Assembly: GCA_022495995.1 (NCBI GenBank)
Contig: JAFEMH010000738.1
Location: 245,001 to 309,000, forward strand
Direction of reading: 5' to 3'
DNA length: 64,000 nt
Origin: Adenophora triphylla var. japonica
Lineage: Eukaryota > Streptophyta > Magnoliopsida > Asterales > Campanulaceae
Part shown: one piece after another, positions 56,879-64,000 of the stretch
How positions within the stretch are numbered: the stretch's first letter is position 1
Layout: every line of letters starts with the position of its first letter
Translations under genes and position numbers: made by a program
Notes under the pieces: generated by a model
What the model was told of the DNA's origin: nothing
Database searches by the model: none
Seen by the model: the letters and a program-made list of their open reading frames with translations, nothing else

Positions 56879-57921
56879 TTTAGTTACTACTTCATGACTT
56901 TTCTAGCAGTTGTTGTCAATGGAGACTACTCTCTTTTTCTCAAAGTTCTAGGTGGCCGCCAGGCGTCGAACTATCGCTTAGAGCATAGGCGGGATCTAAA
57001 ATTAGAGAATTAGACATAACTGGTAATATTCTAGTGAAATAAAGTTGAAAAATATCACAAGGCCATGCAAATAAATAATTTAAATGCAAATAATAATAAA
57101 TTTAATGCAATTTTCAATTGAAAATACTAAAATTAAAAATTTGTTTGGGTACAATAACATTAATGTTAAAACAGAAAATTTTGGGGGAAACCTGTTTCTC
57201 CATAAGTTATAAAAAAATTCTGTTTTTAAAGCCTAAACTCACTGTTTTAAGGTCTAAACTCGCTATTTTATTTTTTAGCTTAAACTCACTGTTTTAACGC
57301 CTAAACTTATTATTTTATTTTCTAGGTATTTTAAGGCTTAAATTTAAACTCAATGTTTTAAGGTTTAAATTTGATATTTTTAAGAAAGAAAGTGGGCTTC
57401 TTGTAACTTATGGAAACCGATTTCCCCTGAAACTTAATCTATTGATTTTTTTTTCCATTAAAAACTTGTCTGGCTAGACGGATTGGACAATTTACAACAA
57501 CAGCTTACATGTGTATTTCAGCTTACATGTGTATTTTAAGAACCTAAAAATTAAACTCACGGTACCAAATACTTGTACTAACTTTCTATTCACTTTTCTT
57601 TTTATATGCACAATATTTATTTTTTTAAATATTTTTACAAAGTCAAAATTAAAACTTTATTTTGTGCTACCCGCTGCCACAAGAGTCAAAATCTAAAACT
57701 TAAGGTGGATCGTAACTGACACTATCGGTACATTGTGTAAAATATTGTTTTTCCATTCACAGTGTTTTTTATTTTATCATGTGATGGCCAAAAAGAAAAG
57801 CTTAAATTTGCTCAAAAAGAAGATTTAATATCCAAAGTTGCGCTTCCAAGTCTAATCAATTTACATCGTTGGCGAACTCTTGTTCTCCAAACTCATACAC
57901 ATTGTTTCAAAACAAATCCAC
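56879..57921. other. Unannotated stretch between the copia element and Lhcb1
   Basis: AT-rich, no gene seen. At 57215-57370 there is an imperfect repeat of (T)TTTAAGGTCTAAACTC(A/G) units. The last 300 bases before the Lhcb1 stop are its probable 3' region. Confidence 0.4.
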
Positions 57922-58926
<1,005 letters not shown>

Positions 58927-59381
58927 CTACAGTTTGAGGGAGATAATGTTTGTGATTGTGTCATTTATGCCCAGAAGAAATGCCACCTAAACAATTGGTT
59001 TATGAGGACAGGAAAGCAAGTAATTTTGGTCCACGTACTTCTTTGCAGATTTTTTTTTCAAAATATTAATTTTTAAAAATTTAAATACCAAATTAATATT
59101 GATGAAAAAATATTTACCAAACTAGCACTTTCCACTTGAATTTTGGAATTGATAATTTCGGAATAATGTAATTCGAAATTACCAATTCCAGATTCCAAAT
59201 TTTTTTTTTCAAAACTGAATTAAAAAAAAAATTCCTGTAAAAATCGAGCGATCGCGCGATATAATTGGGGCGATCGCGCAGAATGTAATCTGAAATTACC
59301 AATTTCGGAATCCCTTTTTTCTTATTTAATTATTTTCTTATTTAATTCTTCTATTCTCTTCTTTCTTTCTTTCTTTATATA

Positions 59382-59670
59382 CTCCCTCCGTCCCGCCAAG
59401 AGTGTCACCCTTTTAGGGGTGGCACGCAAATTAAGAAAAATTGTGGGAAGAAAAAATGTTGTGAGTGTAATTCGAAAATAGGAGAGAGAATTAGTGGAGA
59501 AAATAGTGAATTTAAAAAGTGTTGTGAGTGTAGAGGAGAGAGAATTAGTGGAGGGAATAGTGGATGAGATAATATAATATTAATAAAATATTTCCTTTTT
59601 AGGAAAGGTGACACTATAAACAGGACACCATTTTGGGTAAAAAGTGACACTTCGAGTGGGACGGAGGGAG
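59382..59670. mobile_element. Stowaway MITE, 289 bp
   Basis: Ends CTCCCTCCGTCCC and GGGACGGAGGGAG are perfect inverted repeats flanked by TA (59380-59381 and 59671-59672). The interior has diverged internal repeats (TGTGAGTGTA with GAGAGAATTAGTGGAG, twice). No coding capacity. Confidence 0.95.
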
Positions 59671-59703
59671 TATATATATATATATATATTATTTATATAT
59701 ATA
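59671..59703. repeat. AT microsatellite, left arm
   Basis: TATATATA run directly after the Stowaway element; its mirror copy in the other arm is 61189-61224, a longer (TA)n run. The Stowaway inserted at the edge of this run. Confidence 0.9.
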
Positions 59704-59804
59704 AAATAATAAATTAGAAAGAGGAAGTCCCCTTAGAGGCCCTCTCACTAAGAGAGGTCCCAAAGAAACTTGAAAAACAATGAAGATGAATCATCTATTT
59801 ATAG

Positions 59805-59967
59805 CAGTGTTATAAAAGGACCGCATGGGCGCTGAGGCCCGCCTAGGCGAGCTCTCTCCGGCGCCAGTTAAGCTCGCCTGAGTCCCGCTAATCCCGACTA
59901 GTCCCCGCCTAGGCGATAGGCCCGGCTTCGCCGCCTAGCATCCGCCTATCGCTTTTTTAGAACCTTG
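59805..59967. mobile_element. Small hAT MITE, 163 bp, GC-rich
   Basis: Flanked by a perfect 8-bp duplication ATTTATAG (59797-59804 and 59968-59975). Ends are imperfect inverted repeats, CAGTGTTATAAAAGG against CAAGGTTCTAAAAAA. The interior is full of CCGCCTAGGCG-type motifs, markedly GC-richer than its surroundings. Confidence 0.85.
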
Positions 59968-60057
59968 ATTTATAGTAGAAAAAAGATTAGAAAAATGTAG
60001 AATGCATCTATGTGGGAAACACTAAAAACATTTGAATTTAAAGATGGTGGAAAAAAT

Positions 60058-60129
60058 AAAATTTCATTTGCCTCCAAAAATTTCATGAGGCTTTCCCCTC
60101 ATGAAATTTTTGGAGGCAAATGAAATTTT
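60058..60129. repeat. Perfect 33-bp hairpin
   Basis: The arm 60058-60090 is the exact complement of 60097-60129 with a 6-base loop (CTTTCC). It lies at the inner end of the left arm of the fold-back structure; related fragments recur at 60183-60202, 60860-60905 and 60965-61000. Confidence 0.9.
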
Positions 60130-61177
60130 TCCTTAAATCCATTACTTCTCTTGGGCATTTTACTTGTTCCATTTTTATGTGAAAGCCTCATGAAATTTTT
60201 TACTAGTAATATACGTGATTTAATTATCTTAATAATGAAAACTTAAAAAATATTGTATTTAATTTTTCAATTTTTTTTTGAAAAAAATCAATTAACCTTA
60301 CCACTAAATTTAAATTAAAATAGAATTAACTTTCTTTATGTTTCTTTCTAAACCGAAGGAATAATTCACTAGCTTTTGCATATTTATTATAATGATTACT
60401 TGTAGCATAATAGATATTTGAAAAAACTACTAATTTGATACTTGCTTTATCCTTGGAAAGATAATCCCATTTCAATTTTGGTGATTCACTTAATTGAAAT
60501 ATAAATAAAAACTCATAAATATCTAAATTTTCCAAAATAAATTATTGTAATAATGCAATACAAAAAAGAAGAATTTTTTAGGATAATATTTTTATCGTGA
60601 TTTCGGCTTTGTTTGGATCATGTTAGTTTTTTTCATTGTTTATTTATTTTTATTTTTTAATTATTAGCTAATAGAGTATGAGAAATATGTAAAAATAATT
60701 TCATGAGCCCCCTCACTCTAAATCATTATTCATAAAAATGTAGACGAGATTCAAAAGTCCACACTCAAATAAAGGCAAATCAAAATTTCATAAAACTCAA
60801 AACCTAGGTATAAGAGTAATTTTAGTCTTATAACTTTTTTAATAAATATCAAAATTTCATAAAATTTCATTTGCACCCCTCATGAAATTTTTGGAGGCAA
60901 ATGAAATTTTTCCTTAAATCCATTACTTCTCTTGGACCTTTTACTTGTTTCATTTTTATGTGAAAGCCTCATGAAATTTTCGGAGGCAAATAAAATTTTG
61001 TTTTTCCCATCATCTTTAAATTCAAATGTTTTTAGTGTTTTCCACATAGATGCATCCTAATTTTTTTTAATCTTTCTTATACTATAAATAGATGATTCAT
61101 CTTCATTGTTTTTCAAGTTCCGTTGGGACCTCTCTTAGTGAGAGGACCTTTAAGAAGACTTTCTCTTTCTAATTTAT

Positions 61178-61227
<50 letters not shown>

Positions 61228-61587
61228 AGAAGAGAAGAGAAGAGAAGAGAAGAGAAGAATTAAATAAGAAAAGAAGAGAAGAATTAGATAAGAAAATAAT
61301 TAAATAAGAAAAAAAGGGAATCCGAAATTGGAAATTTCGGAATTACCAATTCCGGAATTCAAGTGGAAAGTGCTAGATTGGTAAATATTTTTTCATCAAA
61401 GTTAATTTGGTATTTAAATTTTTAAAAATCAATATTTTGGGAAAAAATCCTTCTTTGCAAGTTGTAAAGGATTATTTTCTAGTAATACATGAATTTGGAT
61501 CTGCACATTTTGCTTCGATTTCGGCCGTGCAACGGAGCGGCGAAATCTCCGTTGAAAAAGCTCGACGTCCATAATTCATAAAGATTA

Positions 61588-62202
61588 TGATGCAGGAAAT
61601 GATCCGTATCATATCAGGCTTATTCTAGTAATAGGTTTTATTTCATCTAGTTTGACATGAAATCACGAACAAATGACTAGCCGAAATGTCTCCGACTAAT
61701 ACCCTACGTCGTGATAATAAGATTTCGAGTTATGTATTAATAAGCTGAATGTAAATGACGTAATCTCAAAATAGTCAATATGACATTACCTCTTTACGTT
61801 GCATGTTGTCGATATATATAGTGGCGATATTTGATGTTTACGAATCTCTTAGATCCTGCCTGAGATAATCTTTGGCGTAACGGTGCGATATTGAAGAAGA
61901 CGGTTACGAATACGACGTGCGTAATCACGTGTGTTTGTTTGGTTAAGGTCGCCTGATTATTCGAGTTCGATCTAACTTCGTGTATTAGCTGGCAGAGATT
62001 GTTCAAGTAGGAGATCGTATGTCGGACAAATATAGGTCGAGATCAAGAAAGGTCGGACAATGAGCTTGGTCGACTGATATATACCGTTGGACCGATAGAG
62101 TTGTAACAGTTGGGTAGGCCCATTCATTAATTGTACCTTTATAAATGATCAAAAGGTGGGGTTTCATACATTTGGCCTATCCCATCACTTTTATTTCGTT
62201 CA
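61588..62202 (-). repeat. 3' LTR of the second Tat-lineage copy
   Basis: 615 bp; on the minus strand it starts TGAACGAAATAAAAGTGATG and ends TTTCCTGCATCA, matching the LTRs at 22225 and 30446. In contrast to the first copy no strong purine tract precedes it. Confidence 0.82.
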
Positions 62203-62687
62203 TTTGAACTTTATTGGTTGACTTTGTCGACCGGGAATTTATAGAAAAATTTGTGATGAATTACGCAGCTGGGGTGGTGGAGGGTCGACTTGGTAGATGT
62301 AGGTCGCTCTCGACAATTAACATTCTTAGGTTGGATACGTTGTTTAATGCGCCGTAATTTCCGCCTTATTGGACATCTCTGGCGATTGGACAACTGCATT
62401 GAGAACTGGCGTTGAGTCTTTACTTTTACATTCGAACGGTTATGTATTCCACCCTTTCCGATCCAGGCAAGGATTAGGAGGCTTATATAAGGAAGTATTT
62501 CAATCCTTTCCAAACTTTACCATCTTCAATCATTTATAAACCCTGGAAGAGTAAACATCAACAAGCAATTTTTTGGCACCGTTTAACTTCCCGTCTCACC
62601 GTTGAGCTCTCCTTTTCCAAAATCAACAAGGTATCCTTCGATTTCGTTGCTCTAGGTTTAATTCGAACTTCCCCTTTTTATTCTGAC

Positions 62688-63020
62688 ATGGCTAGCACCT
62701 TCGGCTTCGAGCTAGAGGTTAGGTATCGGTATAACTGCGTAAACCTTAGGATTCTGAAGCGGTTAGATTGCCCATGGAGAGAATTGACCAGAGAAGAGTG
62801 TATCACCATCTTAAATAGGTGGAGTCTGTTCTATAGCGAAATATGGTTTCCCGCAGGTGAGAGCATGGGAGATTTGGAAGCGGATGATCCACGGATTATT
62901 CGTTTCTATCTCTTTAATAAGTTGATAGACCACCTCATTATCTTCTACATTAAGTCCAGTAAACCCCTTTTTCCTAGAGAGAGAGGTTTGCATTCTCAGA
63001 GGAATTTAGGTCGTCCTTAG
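62688..63020 (+). pseudogene. Start of the antisense gene (aORF) in the second Tat copy
   Basis: The frame MASTFGFELEVRYRYNCVN, CPWRELTREECITILNRWSL, FPAGESMGDLEADDPRIIRF, KLIDHLIIFYIKSSKPLFPR is homologous to the antisense gene of the first copy (from 29914). Where the first copy has TAG after LTRD, this one has sense codons (TREECIT). Two extra bases near 62978 shift the frame after FPRER, and the sequence ends at 63020 where another LTR is inserted; the final TAG just precedes the junction. The protein family is unknown to me beyond being the Tat aORF. Confidence 0.75.
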
Positions 63021-63218
63021 TGTAAGTACCCCAATCTGGATCACCCTCTTCCGAGCACATGGGAAACACCGCAGACTCACAAACGCAGTCTCGAAGACCT
63101 CTGGCACTCAAAACCCTAAAAAAAAAAACCTCAGCCAAACCAAGGGAGGAACTTTTCTGGGATAAAAAGGGACAAAAGGACCTCTTGGGAATTTTCAGAA
63201 AATTGGAAAAGCAACTAA

Positions 63219-63500
63219 GGTCCGTACGGACCTCTTTGTTTTAATAATTACTGAATCCCCTTAAAGTCCACAATATTCCCTCAAATCCCGGAGAACATCA
63301 TTACCCCCTACATGGCTGGTCCGTACGGACCTCTTTGCATCTTTGAGATGGTCCGTACGGACCTTATTGCGAAAGGGACATCATCGTCATTTGAATCTTC
63401 TTCATCATCACGAGATTCCCTCAAATCGAGGAAAACCAAAAATTTAGATTACCTAGAAGGTTCGTACGGACCTTCTTGCGGTTCTACGGCACTATAAATA
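63219..63500 (+). promoter_or_regulatory. Four GGTCCGTACGGACC palindromes and a TATA box
   Basis: The 14-bp palindrome occurs at 63219-63232, 63318-63331 and 63350-63363 exactly, and at 63459-63472 with one change (GGTTCGTACGGACC). Each is followed by CT(T/C)NTTG(C). TATAAATA is at 63493-63500, 21 bp after the last copy. A dimeric transcription factor site is the simplest reading. Confidence 0.6.
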
Positions 63501-63785
63501 GAGGGCTCCCCTCCCTCATTTAGACAGCGCCTCCCTCTTCTCTCTTACTCCCCCGGCCTTCGGGCTCCCTCTAAGACCCTTCGGGGCAATCCCAGGCCCC
63601 TTTCGGATCCTTCCAAGGCCTTTCGAGCTCCCCTTGTGGTGCTCAGAAGCCTCTCAGGCGCTCCGCGACGCTCCGCGCCGCCAGGCACTCTCGAGGTACT
63701 CGAGGCCCTCGTGGTACTCAGAGGCCTTGCACAGTCTTTCCCAGGTGTCCCGAGCCACTTTCCGAGTCAAACCGGTAGCTTGAAC

Positions 63786-64000
63786 GCACGCCGAAACTCT
63801 GCCCAGAATGACTCCCTGCCATCCCAACGCACGCCGAAACTCGCCCGAGTGATCCACTGCGATCCCAGCGCACACCGAAACTCTGCCCGAGTGATCCTGC
63901 GATCCCAGCCGCACGCCGAAACTCTGCCCAGAGTGATCCTGCGATCCCAACGCATGCCAAACCTCTGCCGCGCACGCAACCTACAATCCCAACGCACGCC
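63786..64000 (+). repeat. 41-43 bp tandem repeat at the window edge
   Basis: GCACGCCGAAACTCTGCCC units begin at 63786, 63829, 63870, 63911 and 63952, each followed by GAGTGATCCTGCGATCCCA; the array continues to the edge in shortened units. Minus-strand open frames here come from the repeat. Confidence 0.85.

Larger units (their letters stand above)
59037..61470. repeat. Large imperfect inverted repeat (fold-back element)
   Basis: Segments left of centre reappear inverted on the right: 59037-59320 with 61310-61470 (for example AGCACTTTCCACTTGAATT against its complement), 59705-59804 with 61075-61180, and 59976-60090 with about 60960-61080. The centre (60205-60840) is unrelated AT-rich DNA. 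A direct repeat of 60095-60205 is at 60875-60985. Two MITEs sit only in the left arm. Termini and target duplication could not be fixed; it may be a MULE-like or Foldback element. It carries no recognisable gene. Confidence 0.8.
61588..63020 (-). mobile_element. Second Tat-lineage copy, minus strand, truncated
   Basis: Contains the 3' LTR (61588-62202), about 480 bp of 3' region and the start of the antisense gene (62688-63020), in the inverse orientation to 22225-31068. It is interrupted at 63021 by another LTR, so the rest probably lies beyond the window. The GATTA at 61583-61587 would be one target-site copy. Confidence 0.8.
63021..64000 (+). repeat. Beginning of an LTR retrotransposon (LTR, incomplete at window edge)
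   Basis: Homology to the Tat antisense gene stops sharply before TGTAAGTACCCC at 63021; TGTAA starts resemble those of the other gypsy LTRs here. The segment then has an enhancer-like palindrome region, TATAAATA at 63493-63500 and a GC-rich transcribed part with tandem repeats, as expected for U3-R-U5. CTTAG (63016-63020) would be the left target duplication. The end and the internal region lie outside. Confidence 0.6.

Noticed and set aside
59236..59285. GCGATCGC palindromes
   Set aside because: Two close copies are present, but only in one arm of the fold-back structure and with no gene start near; too little to call a regulatory site.
59037..61470. Target-site duplication for the fold-back structure
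   Set aside because: Candidate flanking words did not match convincingly, so the element class was left open.
63654..63997. Three overlapping minus-strand frames rich in Arg, Gly and Trp
   Set aside because: They are translations of the 41-43 bp tandem repeat in different frames.

Overview
This is nuclear DNA from a flowering plant, almost certainly a eudicot: it is AT-rich, has GT-AG introns, carries every common class of plant transposable element, and contains one recognisable host gene, a chloroplast light-harvesting protein (Lhcb1 type) on the minus strand at 57922-58729. The Lhcb1 residues and the strong presence of Tat-lineage retrotransposons with antisense ORFs make me lean to Caryophyllales, but that is only an inference. 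No rRNA, tRNA or CRISPR feature is seen.

Almost everything else is a stack of nested mobile elements. From the left: a CACTA (En/Spm) DNA transposon (843-7600, left end not found) with a decayed TNPD-like transposase, a clean second spliced gene and an array of palindromic subterminal repeats; an LTR-like fragment (8786-9112); a Helitron (9296-11163) with three tandem 5' ends, a helicase tail and a textbook 3' hairpin; a non-autonomous hAT element (11302-11885) with a perfect 8-bp target duplication; a Ty3/gypsy chromovirus with 2.6-kb LTRs (12376-21751, duplication TTTAG); a Tat-lineage gypsy element (22225-31068, duplication GGACC) carrying a long antisense gene and a 79-bp tandem array.

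From 31726 to 56873 lies a minus-strand Ty1/copia element (duplication TGAAG) whose integrase is split by an 18.3-kb minus-strand Ogre/Tat-like gypsy element (35680-53948, duplication ACGGA). That inner element is the most interesting object here. It lost its reverse transcriptase but carries two genes antisense to its own pol: a four-exon plant-mobile-domain gene (39107-42050, broken) and an intact 501-codon intronless ORF (42465-43970, DUF7745-like). The LTR and both antisense genes share a TCCGCGCGGA palindrome upstream of a TATA-like sequence, and the element also contains three adjacent tandem arrays and a dispersed motif in four copies that can form a stem.

Right of the copia element come about 1 kb of unannotated DNA, the Lhcb1 gene with a classic light-regulated promoter but a one-base frameshift, a 2.4-kb fold-back structure (59037-61470) that took up a Stowaway MITE and a small hAT MITE in one arm only, a second Tat copy in reverse orientation (61588-63020), and finally the beginning of another LTR (63021 to the edge) whose upstream part holds four near-identical GGTCCGTACGGACC palindromes before a TATA box.

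Retroelement reading frames are mostly broken or deleted, so most elements here look non-autonomous. Boundaries supported by matching target duplications are firm; boundaries of decayed coding parts are approximate.
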